Assembly (NCBI RefSeq): GCF_001941625.1
Contig: NZ_CP016076.1
Coordinates: 3,534,001-3,598,000 of the forward strand
Length of the DNA stretch: 64,000 nt
Direction: 5' to 3'
Source: Actinoalloteichus fjordicus
Lineage (GTDB): Bacteria > Actinomycetota > Actinomycetes > Mycobacteriales > Pseudonocardiaceae
The position numbers and the translations under genes are program-made. Below are positions 25,749 to 34,434 of the stretch, one piece after another (within the stretch, counting starts at the first letter, position 1; each line of letters opens with the position of its first letter). The notes under the pieces are model-generated. The model was not told the origin of the DNA, ran no database searches, and was given only the letters and a program-made list of their open reading frames with translations.

Positions 25749-27518
25749 TCACCACAGGCCTACGGGCTCGCCGAGGTGAACGCGATGCGGCGTTCCCGCT
25801 GCGCTCAACAGAACCTGCAGGTCGTGGGTGAGGACGTCGGGTACGGCCACGCCGAGCAGTCTGCGGGCTCGAGTGACGGCGACATACCAGTTGCGCAGGG
25901 TCCCGTCGTGGGCGGCATCGCCGTGCCGCCACCGTCGCACGGCGTCGTTCGACGGAAGCAGGAGCAGGACGGCGTCGGCTTCGCTGCCTTTGAGCTGGTG
26001 GACGTTGTCGATGCGAACCCCGAGTGTGCCGAGGCCCGCCGGTGACGGTCGGGGGACGGTGGGTTCCCCTCTCAGCAGGCCTGTGCGAGAGTTCGGGGTG
26101 GCGTCGGCGGGCGCAGGCCAAGCCTGGACTGCGGTGTTGACCTGTGCCGTCCAGGTCGAGGTCGGCGCGGGCAAGTGGTGCAGCAGCGCGTAGCCGTGAC
26201 GCAAGGCGGTGCGCAGGGGCAGCCGGTGACGTGTGCTGATCGTCTCAAGACTGTCTTTGGTCGTGGGGTACCAGTACGCGGTCAGCCGATAGGCCGCCGC
26301 GCGGGCGGCCTCCTGCAGGGCCGCGGCCGAGGCGTGGGGGGCGCGGACAGTACGCCACGCGCGGGCGAGAAGGGTGGCCGGGTTCTCACTGGTCCAGGAG
26401 CGGGAACTGCCTCCGGGAAGATCGGCTCGGCGCTCTGCGGTGATCACGCAGTCAGCCGGGGCGATGGACTCCTGCGCTGCCAGTTCGGTGAACACCTCCG
26501 TTATGGGCCGTTCCGAGGTGGTGTGCTGCGGCTGGTCCTGTCCCAACCCCCGTCTTGACGTGGAGAAGGTCGTCGGCAGGATGACGACGGGGGTGCCCTC
26601 GGCGGCGTGCGGGCCTGCGGCCGTGTCGGCGGGGCGGCCGCCGCTGCGCAAGGTGGCGGCGAGGGAGCAGATGACGGGGCTGGACCGGTGATTGCGGGTG
26701 AGACGCATCGGCGGGCCCAGCTTGGCCGACAGCTGTTGCAGGCTGGTCGGGTCGGCGTCACGCCATGCATAGATCGCCTGGTCGGGGTCGGCGACCAGGA
26801 TCAGCGGGACACCAGCGCCGTGGAGGGCGTCAAGGAGGAACAGATCGGTGCGGGAGCAGTCCTGTGCCTCGTCGACGACGACCTCCCGAAAGCGGGACCG
26901 GACCGGGGGCAGGACGTCATCGGGTCGCGTCTGCAAGTAGCGTCGGGCCAGCTGGCGGACGTCATGTCCGGTGAGGTAGCCCTGACCACGCAGACCGTTG
27001 CGCACCCGGAGGGCACGACGTTGCCATTCCCGCCTGACGTCGGCGTCGTCTCCGATCTTCTGGATCACCGACGTGGCGGCGATGTCGAAGCGGATCGTCT
27101 CTCGGCCGTGGTGGTCGAGGGTGAAGGGGACCTCGTTCAGGTCGATCACATCCGACCCGATGCGGATCGAGGTCTTGGCGGCCGGCAGCCGTGCCCAGGA
27201 GTCCAGGCGGCGCCATTCCGTTCCCGACGGCAGATACGGGCGGACGAGAAACTGCCAGAGGAACCCGTCGAGGGTGCCGACGAAGTGCGGATGGTTCACC
27301 ATGTCGGGGCGGCCTGCGGTGACGCAGCGGCTGCGGATCTCCTCGGACGCGACCTGGGTGAACGACAGTAGTGCCCGGCCGCCCCGCAGCAGGGCAGGCG
27401 GATCGGCGAGGTGCCGGGCCTGGATGACGTGCGTCTTGCCCGCTCCGGGACAGGCATACAGCGTGAATGGGGCGGGTGCTGTGACGGCGTCGCGTTGCTC
27501 GTCGGTCAGTTCGGTCAC
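25749..27518 (-). CDS. gajB: GajB-like UvrD/Rep helicase (Gabija)
   Basis: A 589-residue superfamily 1 helicase. Walker A is YACPGAGKTHVI (residues 21-32). ALLSFTQVASEEIRSR is motif Ia, VVVDEAQDCSRTD motif II, LVADPDQAIYAWRDAD motif III, and LTRNHRSSPVICSLA motif IV. VRIDNVHQLKGSEADAVLLLL and WYVAVTRARRLLGVAV are motifs V and VI. It overlaps the gajA-like gene by 4 bp. In Gabija, GajB works with the GajA nuclease against phage; the gene pairing supports the call. Confidence 0.87.
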   Translation of the reverse strand: MTELTDEQRDAVTAPAPFTLYACPGAGKTHVIQARHLADPPALLRGGRALLSFTQVASEEIRSRCVTAGRPDMVNHPHFVGTLDGFLWQFLVRPYLPSGTEWRRLDSWARLPAAKTSIRIGSDVIDLNEVPFTLDHHGRETIRFDIAATSVIQKIGDDADVRREWQRRALRVRNGLRGQGYLTGHDVRQLARRYLQTRPDDVLPPVRSRFREVVVDEAQDCSRTDLFLLDALHGAGVPLILVADPDQAIYAWRDADPTSLQQLSAKLGPPMRLTRNHRSSPVICSLAATLRSGGRPADTAAGPHAAEGTPVVILPTTFSTSRRGLGQDQPQHTTSERPITEVFTELAAQESIAPADCVITAERRADLPGGSSRSWTSENPATLLARAWRTVRAPHASAAALQEAARAAAYRLTAYWYPTTKDSLETISTRHRLPLRTALRHGYALLHHLPAPTSTWTAQVNTAVQAWPAPADATPNSRTGLLRGEPTVPRPSPAGLGTLGVRIDNVHQLKGSEADAVLLLLPSNDAVRRWRHGDAAHDGTLRNWYVAVTRARRLLGVAVPDVLTHDLQVLLSAAGTPHRVHLGEPVGLW

Positions 27519-29356
27519 GACGCCGTGTCCGGATTGTCAGTGATGAAACGGATCGCCTCGGCGAGGTAGTCAGGGACGGTGAACCCGCATCCGGGCGAGA
27601 GTTCGTCGGCTAAGGCGTGCGCGAACGCCGGTTTGGACACCGGTGCACCGACCACCTCGGTCAGCCGCTTCTTCTTCTTCACGAACTGATCAAGGAATGC
27701 CTGCGCCGGATCCGCGTCGTCCACGACCGCCTTCCACCGATCGGCAGGATTCGACGAGCAGGAGGCGAGGAAAGCCTTCTCCAAAAAGCCGATGTTCTCC
27801 TGACTCCAGAGCATGTATTCGAAGGTGGGATGCCCGATGGCCATGAATAGCCGGTCCGCGGCGCCCCACCCTGACACCAGAGCGGGGATCTCCTCGACCC
27901 GAGAGGCGGCCCGCCGCCCTGCGAAGTCATCGGCATCGGTGATCACTGCCACCCGTTGTGCAACGGAGGCCTGCCCACTCCCAGGTTTCAGCAGGACCGT
28001 GACATACGGTGTGAAGGCGACACCGCCCACGATGGCCAGGGTAGCGCCGTGGAAGCGTTCCACCGCCTCCTGTGACGCGGGGAGGTCCTCGGGGTCGTCG
28101 GTGTGCAGCAGCAGTTCGGCGAAGATCGGTAGCAGCAGCGCCTCAGACAATCCTTCGACCAGCACTGCTCGGGGCGCGAACAGCAGCGTGCTCTTGGTGA
28201 TGTCCAGATAGCGGTCCAGCTCGCGTGTCTCCCGCCCGCTCATCCCGAGGTCGGCCAAGGCGACGACCTTGCTCTCCCACTGTGGGCCGTGACTGCGGTG
28301 GCGGGTGCACACGATCAGGTCCCGCACGCTAGCCGCCGCTGCGAGCACCGGTGAGTGCGTGGTCACCAGGACCTGAATGTGCCCTGCCGGTTCGGCGGGA
28401 TCGACATGCGGCGCCCGACGGGAGTCCTCTGCGCGGCGGCGCAGATGACGCATGAGCAGGGTCTGCAGCTGCGGGTGCAGGTGGGACTCCGGTTCCTCGA
28501 CGAGCAGCACGGTCAGGTCGGCCTGCCCGGCGGTGCTGAGCTCGGCCAGCACGGTCGCGATGAACAGGGCGTTGGCATAGCCCAGACCTGAGGACCCCAG
28601 CGGTGCGGGAGCGCCGTCGGTGTCGCCCAGATGCAGGTGGACGGCCCTGGCCAGCGACGCCAGGGTGGGCTCGGCAAATCGAGCGGCGGCCTGCTGAGGA
28701 TGCGCTCCGGCCGTGACCGTCCGCAGCGGATCGTTGATCTTCGTCAGCAGGTTGGTGATCACCGGTTCCTCGGTGAGTTCCCCCAGCCTGGCCTCGGCGT
28801 GGTCGACGAACGCCTTGACGGCCTCCCGGCTGCCCAGCAGCGTGGCCAGCATCAGACGGATCCGGTCGCCGCTGCCGCTGCCCAGCTCCCGCACCGCGTC
28901 CCGCAAGGGAGGTAGGTAGACGTGGCGAACCCCGTGACGCAGTGCCGGTTCTCCCGCAGCCAAGTGATCCCGACCGACCGACCAGGTCGTCGCACCCCGA
29001 CCTCGATCATCCTCGGGCGGCCGGAAGGTCAGGCCCCACCGGGCGCTGCGGGAACCACCGGGAGCGTCGGCGGGCAGCAGCCCTTCGAGGTAAGCACCGG
29101 CCATGGTCGGGGCGATGTCCTTCAGATCAGCCTCCACCCGCAGCGCCTCGCCCGAGGCGGCGGCACCGCAGAGATCCTGCCGGTCCGGTGTGGGCACCCG
29201 GCCGTGCACCGACCCGGTCAACAGCCGAACGGCGTCGATGACACTGGTCTTCCCGCTGTTGTTCTCACCGGCCAGCAGCGTGACGTCCGGCCGCAGCGGC
29301 ACCGTCACCTCGCGGCACGCCCGGAAGTTCGTCAACCGCACTTCGGAAATGAACAT
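27515..29356 (-). CDS. gajA: GajA-like OLD-family ATPase/TOPRIM nuclease (Gabija)
   Basis: A 613-residue protein. The ABC-type ATPase head has FISEVRLTNFRACREV, Walker A GENNSGKTSVIDA (about residue 30), signature region GSSGLGYANALFIATVLAEL, Walker B VLLVEEPESHLHPQLQTLL and the H-loop VLVTTHSPVLAA. The TOPRIM domain has RAVLVEGLSEALLLPIFAEL (Glu), AIVGGVAF and VAVITDADDF (Asp pair). This order defines class 2 OLD proteins, which pair with a UvrD helicase as GajAB. It is the first gene of the operon. Confidence 0.88.
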   Translation of the reverse strand: MFISEVRLTNFRACREVTVPLRPDVTLLAGENNSGKTSVIDAVRLLTGSVHGRVPTPDRQDLCGAAASGEALRVEADLKDIAPTMAGAYLEGLLPADAPGGSRSARWGLTFRPPEDDRGRGATTWSVGRDHLAAGEPALRHGVRHVYLPPLRDAVRELGSGSGDRIRLMLATLLGSREAVKAFVDHAEARLGELTEEPVITNLLTKINDPLRTVTAGAHPQQAAARFAEPTLASLARAVHLHLGDTDGAPAPLGSSGLGYANALFIATVLAELSTAGQADLTVLLVEEPESHLHPQLQTLLMRHLRRRAEDSRRAPHVDPAEPAGHIQVLVTTHSPVLAAAASVRDLIVCTRHRSHGPQWESKVVALADLGMSGRETRELDRYLDITKSTLLFAPRAVLVEGLSEALLLPIFAELLLHTDDPEDLPASQEAVERFHGATLAIVGGVAFTPYVTVLLKPGSGQASVAQRVAVITDADDFAGRRAASRVEEIPALVSGWGAADRLFMAIGHPTFEYMLWSQENIGFLEKAFLASCSSNPADRWKAVVDDADPAQAFLDQFVKKKKRLTEVVGAPVSKPAFAHALADELSPGCGFTVPDYLAEAIRFITDNPDTAS

Positions 29357-29859
29357 GGCGACCTCGCGACGAGACGATCAATGTTGGGATCATCTTCGGC
29401 CGAGTGCACGGCGTTACAGGGCCGAACGGCTCAGACAACGGGGCGAGCAGAAGCGGCTCGGCGGTGCTACCGCCCCCTGCGCTGGGCAGTGCACTCGACA
29501 GGACGATGCTCTCGGCCAGGAACGGATCAGCCGCCCGCGCCCCGGCGGATCCTCGGCTGTGTCCGATGCACGGCAATACCGCTCATCGCCGGCCACCGCT
29601 CCCCGACGGTGCCGGGGTAGCAATACAGCACTCTTCTGAGGACCTGTCGTCCCTGAGCACACGCTCGCAAGTGGCGGCGCGGCACCCCATTTGGTGGGTG
29701 TTCCGTCTCCGCATCAATCGCGCTGCCAACCGAGCACTCACAATCTTCTGTCGAAACCAGACGGCTTCGCGGCCATAAACTTGCGGCTAGGCCATGCAGC
29801 ACCGTGAAAGCACTAACCCTCCGTCATGCGGTTCACGGCTGTGTCGTCGGTAGTGGTCC
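29357..29859. other. gene-free stretch upstream of Gabija
   Basis: About 500 bp without a supported gene. It should hold the gajA promoter at its left and the end of the small-gene operon at its right. Confidence 0.45.
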
Positions 29860-30114
29860 TCACAGGGAGGTGATGACGTTGCCGATGAGTTGGTCGATGG
29901 TGGTGAGGGTGGTGTGGATCTCCGCCACGCCTTCGTCGCGGGTGTGCTGGATCCTGGCCAGGACCGTGGCCTCGTCCCGGGAGGTGCTCAGTGCTGCCTG
30001 TGCTTGGGCGTGTACGGCGTCGAGTCCTGCGCTGTATTCCTCGGCGGAGGTGGTGGGCAGGGATTCCTTGAGTGTCTGGAGTTGGCTGATCACGTCGCCG
30101 ATGTCAGAGGTCAC
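29860..30114 (-). CDS. 84-residue helical protein, last gene of small-gene operon A
   Basis: Not recognised. It looks all-helical with heptad-like spacing: IGDVISQLQTLKESLPTTSA, AGLDAVHAQAQAAL, VLARIQHTRDEGVAEI and LTTIDQLIGNVI. It resembles small coiled-coil chaperone or antitoxin-like proteins only in general shape. Its ATG lies 11 bp inside the end of the upstream gene, so it is translationally coupled. Confidence 0.6.
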   Translation of the reverse strand: MTSDIGDVISQLQTLKESLPTTSAEEYSAGLDAVHAQAQAALSTSRDEATVLARIQHTRDEGVAEIHTTLTTIDQLIGNVITSL

Positions 30115-30616
30115 CGTGGTCGTAGCCCTTTCCGGTCTCGGCGGCGGGGATCACGGTGGCGGTGAACGCCGCGCGGCGGCGCACGGGGTGTTCGCTGAGT
30201 GTCGCGAGTGCGCGGTCGACGCCGTCCTGCACCACTCGGATGGCCTCGGTCGCGGAGGTTTCGCCTTCGACCGCCTTGTGGAACATCACGCGGCGGGCGG
30301 ACACGGTGCCGTGGGCGAAGTGGGGGTCGAGGCCGCTGTGGTCGATCCAGGCGTCGCCCAGGGCGTCGAGGAAATCGCGGAACACCTGGTCGTCTTCGGT
30401 GAGGAAGGTGCAGGTGAAGCGCACGAAGTACGTCGAGTCCGGCAGGGCGGGCGGCGGGCTGGGTTCCTCGCCGTAGGCGGCGGTCACCAGGTTCGCGAAG
30501 TCGTGGCCGTCGGCTGCGGAGGCGGGATGTGTGGAGACCACGAGCCACTCGTCCTGGCCGGCATCGTGGCCATTGGCGTCGGGGGTCGTCACCGGGGTCT
30601 GGGGGGCGTCATTCAT
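30104..30616 (-). CDS. 170-residue unrecognised protein, operon A
   Basis: There is no firm family. A flexible N-terminus is followed by a compact region: STYFVRFTCTFLTEDDQVFR, DFLDALGDAWIDHSGLDPHF and TSATEAIRVVQDGVDRALATL. The alternation of strands and helices is weakly reminiscent of HicB-like partners of HicA toxins. The preceding gene overlaps it by 8 bp and encodes a HicA-like end, which is why I mention this, but the similarity is slight. It ends in a tail with EHPVRRRAAFTATVIPAAET. Confidence 0.62.
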   Translation of the reverse strand: MNDAPQTPVTTPDANGHDAGQDEWLVVSTHPASAADGHDFANLVTAAYGEEPSPPPALPDSTYFVRFTCTFLTEDDQVFRDFLDALGDAWIDHSGLDPHFAHGTVSARRVMFHKAVEGETSATEAIRVVQDGVDRALATLSEHPVRRRAAFTATVIPAAETGKGYDHGDL

Positions 30617-31178
30617 CGTCAGAGGTGTCCTTCCGTTGGTGGTCGATCTGTTCCAGCAGGCGCCGCAGCCTGCGCACGCTGCCCTGAGTGCTCGGGGTGG
30701 AGGAGAACACGTGTGCTTCTCCATGAGGACCCCAGACCTTCACGTGGCCGCCGCCACCCTTCTCAGCCACCCAGCCGCGGCGGGTGATCTCCTGTAGATA
30801 GTGGTTCGTCTCCTTGCCGGAGACCCGGGGCGGCGGCATGCCCCGCAGCTCGTCGACCTTACGACCCGACGACCCCTCCACCGGCGTTGGCGCGGTCGTC
30901 GTCGCCGACGGGATCGGTCCGTGCTCGTCGGCCAGCGCGTCGGCCTTGGCCAAGATCAGTGCCTCGACCTCACTGATGCCTGCGGTCAACGAGGCGCAGA
31001 GGTGCTCGCGCAGGCCGTGTATCTCGTCGACGACGTGTTCGTGGCGGCTCGTTCGCAGCAGTTCGGCCAGCATGGCGAGGATCGCGCCCAGTTCCTCGTC
31101 CAGCCGGACGATCACTGCCCGGGGCAATGACGAGGTGGTGGCACGCAACGCGGCGGCAACACCGAAGACTCCACTCAC
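30609..31178 (-). CDS. 189-residue protein with HicA-like C-terminal domain, operon A
   Basis: The N-terminal half is helical (AVIVRLDEELGAILAMLAEL and LLRTSRHEHVVDEIHGL). The last 70 residues read like a HicA double-stranded-RNA-binding-like fold: HYLQEITRRGWVAEKGGGGH, VKVWGPHGEAHVFSS and GSVRRLRRLLEQI. The central His after the Gly run matches the catalytic His position of HicA mRNA interferases. The GTG start at 31178 overlaps the upstream gene by 4 bp. HicA assignment is a structural guess from pattern. Confidence 0.6.
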   Translation of the reverse strand: MSGVFGVAAALRATTSSLPRAVIVRLDEELGAILAMLAELLRTSRHEHVVDEIHGLREHLCASLTAGISEVEALILAKADALADEHGPIPSATTTAPTPVEGSSGRKVDELRGMPPPRVSGKETNHYLQEITRRGWVAEKGGGGHVKVWGPHGEAHVFSSTPSTQGSVRRLRRLLEQIDHQRKDTSDDE

Positions 31179-31525
31179 CGGGACACCTCGGCAGCAAACC
31201 CGCTGAAGAGCGTCGTTCCCCCTGGGAGCAGCTCGTGACCAACGAGTGTTGACGAGCTGCGTGTCCCGGCCAGGACATGCGGCGCGCGAAAGGTCGAGCA
31301 GCCGTCGACAATGGCCGGCTCGGCGCCGTCGCCGAAGTCCCGACACTCCCAAGACTCGGTGAGTGTCCGAGCGTTGCCGTGCGCCACCACGACACTCGCC
31401 ACCAGAACCGAACCTGCTGGGCTCCGCGTCGACCTGGACTTCCGATCAAGGGAACGGCGTCCCGACACCGCCCGGTCCGTCTTCCCGGACAGCACCGTCA
31501 GCGGTGTGCTCGTCGACGCGCTCAT
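31175..31525 (-). CDS. 116-residue unrecognised protein, operon A
   Basis: No family is recognised. A Ser/Thr/Arg-rich N-terminus precedes SVLVASVVVAHGNARTLTES, WECRDFGDGAEPAIVDGCST and VLAGTRSSSTLVGHELL. It overlaps both neighbours by 4 bp (ATGA at 31522-31525, GTGA at 31175-31178), which is the main reason to accept it as a gene. Confidence 0.5.
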   Translation of the reverse strand: MSASTSTPLTVLSGKTDRAVSGRRSLDRKSRSTRSPAGSVLVASVVVAHGNARTLTESWECRDFGDGAEPAIVDGCSTFRAPHVLAGTRSSSTLVGHELLPGGTTLFSGFAAEVSR

Positions 31526-32028
31526 CCCTGTGCAGCCGGGGAGGTGAGGGGCGGGATCGGGGTGAGGCCTGCGTCGGAGGTCGTGCCCTCGAGGGTGACG
31601 CGGGGCGTGTCCGTGCCGTGGACGTCGAAGTGGCACATCCCGGAGAGCGTGAAGAGGTAAGTCTCGGCGGTGCGGTCGAGCAGGTCTGCGCCGCGACCCG
31701 TCAGGCGAGCGGTGACACGGGCCAGCAGGGCACGTTCGTCGCGCGGTTCACTGACCAGCCCGAGGCTGACGTGGCTCGCCGTCCAGAGCCGGAGCACGAC
31801 CAGGACCACCGACCATGGTGAGCGGCCCAGGTGCTCGGCCACCGACCACAAGCGGGTCTGGTGTGAGCGGTCGAGGAGGCTCAGCACCTCCAGCTCCCTG
31901 AGGCTGATTCCTCGGACACGCAACAACCCGGCACCGTCGACCCGCGCCCAGCGCAGCCCGCCGACGAGTTGATGCACTCGCCTCAACACCAACACCGGTT
32001 TCCAGTCCACCGGCCCGTTCTTCGACAT
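31522..32028 (-). CDS. winged-helix (MarR-like) protein, first gene of operon A
   Basis: About 168 residues. LRVRGISLRELEVLSLLDRS, TRLWSVAEHLGRSPWSVVLV and VLRLWTASHVSLGLVSEPRD follow the helix-turn-helix-wing order of MarR proteins. A C-terminal helical part (ARVTARLTGRGADLLDRTAE) then leads to an unusual tail, TYLFTLSGMCHFDVHG. The start is uncertain; I use the ATG at 32028. It begins the operon and so probably regulates it. Confidence 0.62.
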   Translation of the reverse strand: MSKNGPVDWKPVLVLRRVHQLVGGLRWARVDGAGLLRVRGISLRELEVLSLLDRSHQTRLWSVAEHLGRSPWSVVLVVLRLWTASHVSLGLVSEPRDERALLARVTARLTGRGADLLDRTAETYLFTLSGMCHFDVHGTDTPRVTLEGTTSDAGLTPIPPLTSPAAQG

Positions 32029-32306
32029 CTGACTCGTCAACAGTTCTCCTGAGGTTCGTAACGGAGTCGCCCGGAAGCGGCGAGAGGAAGCGCCATGGCC
32101 GAGCTGTTCAGGGGCGGCACAGTCACGACGCTCGGACTCCCGCCGCCGGAGCGTCGGCATGTTCCATCGCTCGGGCGCAGGTTTTCCTCCGAGGCAGAGC
32201 GGCGCGAGCGGGCCTCCGGGTCACCAGGCCCGCCCGCGCCCCCTGCGGCCCGAGCGTGCGGGCGGGAGCACCGCATCGGGGAAAGCTCGGGCCCGGCAGC
32301 GTGCTG

Positions 32307-32816
32307 TCAGCAGGTGGGCGCTGCCGACAGCACGGGTGGTCGATGCTCGGTTCTCGGTAACAGCGACGCCCCCAGGCACGGCCCGCACGGCATTCCCGTA
32401 CCGACACCGACGATGTCGATATCGGACACGGGAATCGGCGTTCCGCACCTCGCCCGCAGCAGAGGCGACGTGGCTGCCGGGATGGGACACACATGCACCA
32501 CCCGCCGCGACACAGGAGCCCGATCTGCTCTGAGCTGCACGAGCCACACCGCCTCAACCTCCAGCTGACGCGGTGGCGGCAGCGTCCTTCCCTCGGACAC
32601 CGCGACACACGTCCAGCAGTCCCGATCCAGCAGAACAGGACGCTCCTCCGACACCTGCGCGGTGGGCATGGCCGCAGGCATCGACAGCCCACACAACGCC
32701 ACGACCGCCGAGGTCGGCTCGGTACGTTCGCCCGCGACGCGGTGGTGCTCCACCACCAGGCCCGCAGCCAACGGCACACCCACCACGAAGAACCCCGGTC
32801 CAGTAGTTCCGGTCAT
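32307..32816 (-). CDS. Cys-rich 169-residue protein, last gene of small-gene operon B
   Basis: No family name is certain. The C-terminal half has spaced Cys and His residues: RDCWTCVAVSEG, RRVVHVCPIPAA, LLRARCGTPIPVS and GTGMPCGPCL. This resembles small actinobacterial zinc-binding domains ending in a CxxC knuckle. The ATG overlaps the upstream stop (ATGA at 32813-32816). Confidence 0.55.
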   Translation of the reverse strand: MTGTTGPGFFVVGVPLAAGLVVEHHRVAGERTEPTSAVVALCGLSMPAAMPTAQVSEERPVLLDRDCWTCVAVSEGRTLPPPRQLEVEAVWLVQLRADRAPVSRRVVHVCPIPAATSPLLRARCGTPIPVSDIDIVGVGTGMPCGPCLGASLLPRTEHRPPVLSAAPTC

Positions 32817-33052
32817 GTGCCCACCGCCGACGGGAAACAGGCAGGACAGTCGTTCAAGGTGATCAGCTCGGTGGTGATCCGGACGACCACCGCCCCGCAC
32901 ACCGCGACCCCCACCGATCGGTAGGACCCATCCCAGGTATGCCGCAGCCGACGGAACATCCCCGCCCACACCACCGACCGCTCATCGGCAACAGCACGCA
33001 GAAGACGGGGTTCCTCCCCGGGCCACACCTCCTCGGCGTGGGCCGCCGTCAT
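32813..33052 (-). CDS. 79-residue protein, operon B
   Basis: Unrecognised. AVADERSVVWAGMFRRLRHT, WDGSYRSVGVAVCGAVVVR and ELITLNDCPACF suggest a compact sheet with a terminal CxxC. Overlaps of 4 bp on both sides place it firmly in the run of coupled genes. Confidence 0.52.
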   Translation of the reverse strand: MTAAHAEEVWPGEEPRLLRAVADERSVVWAGMFRRLRHTWDGSYRSVGVAVCGAVVVRITTELITLNDCPACFPSAVGT

Positions 33053-33135
33053 GACCTCGCCGCCTGTCGTTCGCCGATCAGATCGAGCACGAGCAGCACC
33101 GTCGCCAGCAGCACCGCCGTGATCACCACGCTCAC
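33049..33135 (-). CDS. 28-residue single-helix membrane peptide, operon B
   Basis: VSVVITAVLLATVLLVLDLI followed by GERQAARS is a clear transmembrane helix with a basic tail. The GTG start (33135) overlaps the previous stop by 4 bp and the stop overlaps the next ATG by 4 bp. This exact fit is unlikely by chance. Confidence 0.5.
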   Translation of the reverse strand: MSVVITAVLLATVLLVLDLIGERQAARS

Positions 33136-33341
33136 CACGTGCCCCCGCTCGACAGCACGTAGGGCCGCACCCGCGCGGACACCCGTCTGATGACGAGGGT
33201 GTTCTCCATCCCGAAGGTGACCGGCTCCTCGGCGATCCGTGGCAGGCGGGACGCCCGCCGTCGGTCGACTCGTCGAACCCAGAACGTCAGGCGCCCGAGG
33301 ACACCGGCTACTCTTGCTACGGACAGTGACGCGACGGTCAT
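33132..33341 (-). CDS. 69-residue basic protein, first gene of operon B
   Basis: The ATG at 33341 follows a full AAGGAG site at ideal spacing. The sequence is rich in Arg (VLGRLTFWVRRVDRRRASRL) and ends PYVLSSGGTW. There is one moderately hydrophobic start (MTVASLSVARVAGVLGRLTF), too weak for a sure membrane helix. The family is unknown. Confidence 0.55.
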   Translation of the reverse strand: MTVASLSVARVAGVLGRLTFWVRRVDRRRASRLPRIAEEPVTFGMENTLVIRRVSARVRPYVLSSGGTW

Positions 33342-33579
33342 CTCGTCGCTCCTTTCCGTGGGAAGGGGTGGGCGGCCCGCCAGGTGGCCCGCCCCGTTCC
33401 CACCACTCGGCTATGGATGGGCGTCCGGCCGAGAACTCGTCGGCCCCGGCCGAACGCCCGGTCCGTGCCCGGCCGCTGGCAAGATCACTGCTCGTGGTGG
33501 TGAGACGAACTCCCCTGCCATCGATTCCGCTATCCACCCGGATGTGAAGTGGACGGTGACGTTGACGACCGAGCACGAG

Positions 33580-34044
33580 TCAGGACGCCGTACGCAACGA
33601 CGTGCTCGCGTGGCTCATCTGTTCGAGAAGCGCGATCAGGCACCGCCGCGCGGGCCCGTCCACCGCAGCGAGGTGCGCCTCGGCCGCTTCCGCCAGGACA
33701 CTGCGGGCCTCGACGAGTCGATCGACGCCATACACGGTGATCGTCAGCATCCTGTCGCGGCCACCACCAACACCCTGAACGAAGCCGCTCGCCATCATCC
33801 TGCGAACACGGTCGTGCACCGCAGCTGAGAGCAGCAGCCGCTCAGTGACATACCCGACGCTCAACGGCTCCGACGCCGTCGCCAGCAACGACAAGATCCG
33901 ATACTCACTCAACGGCATCTTCTCGAAACGGACACGAAGCACCTGCCGCAACGTCTCCTCCAGGTGCCTGCCCGCAGCGGACCACACCTCCCACAACGCG
34001 ATCGAATCCGGGCAGCGCGGAACCTCATGATGTCCTTCGGACAC
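33580..34044 (-). CDS. MarR-family-like regulator
   Basis: About 154 residues. IALWEVWSAAGRHLEETLRQ, MPLSEYRILSLLATASEPLS, VGYVTERLLLSAAVHDRVRR and MMASGFVQGVGGGRDRMLTI match the MarR helix order and wing, and a C-terminal helix pair (VLAEAAEAHLAAVDGPARRC) is the dimer arm. The start is GTG at 34044. It lies upstream of operon B on the same strand, so it may control one or both small-gene operons. Its relative at 31522 has the same fold. Confidence 0.75.
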   Translation of the reverse strand: MSEGHHEVPRCPDSIALWEVWSAAGRHLEETLRQVLRVRFEKMPLSEYRILSLLATASEPLSVGYVTERLLLSAAVHDRVRRMMASGFVQGVGGGRDRMLTITVYGVDRLVEARSVLAEAAEAHLAAVDGPARRCLIALLEQMSHASTSLRTAS

Positions 34045-34149
34045 AGTCGTCTCCCTTCTTGGATCGAACAACCGACACCGGACGAAGCAACCACGCCGCA
34101 ACCCCGATCTCAGCAAGCGCGGTGAGGCCCAGACCCACCCAGAGAACCG

Positions 34150-34434
34150 TCATGACAGGCTGGCGGTTCGGTCGTTCGAGTGGCCCAATTTCCGCCGTCT
34201 GATTCGTCGGTCCCCAACCACGACGTCAGGGCCGCCAGCGTGAAGTGACTGCGGGCTGGGGTCGGCAAGCCCAAGAGCAAAGGCAGCGGTGAGCAGGCAG
34301 GGTGTGATCAGATCCCCCGCGTTGAACGCTCCGTCTTCCAGCCGGTCCAGGCGGAGGTGTTCGCGACAACGAGACGGGCCCGACCTGAAATTCGCCGGAT
34401 CGACCGCTGTCGCCACGGGCTTCGATCTGTCCAT
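34150..34434 (-). CDS. doubtful small protein
   Basis: 94 residues from an ATG with GCGGAG upstream. It contains AGDLITPCLLTAAFALGLAD but no family pattern. It may be non-coding. Confidence 0.25.
   Translation of the reverse strand: MDRSKPVATAVDPANFRSGPSRCREHLRLDRLEDGAFNAGDLITPCLLTAAFALGLADPSPQSLHAGGPDVVVGDRRIRRRKLGHSNDRTASLS

Noticed and set aside
32040-32780. Other open frames across the end of operon B
   Set aside because: They lack starts or composition of real genes; only the frame that keeps the 4-bp overlap chain was kept.
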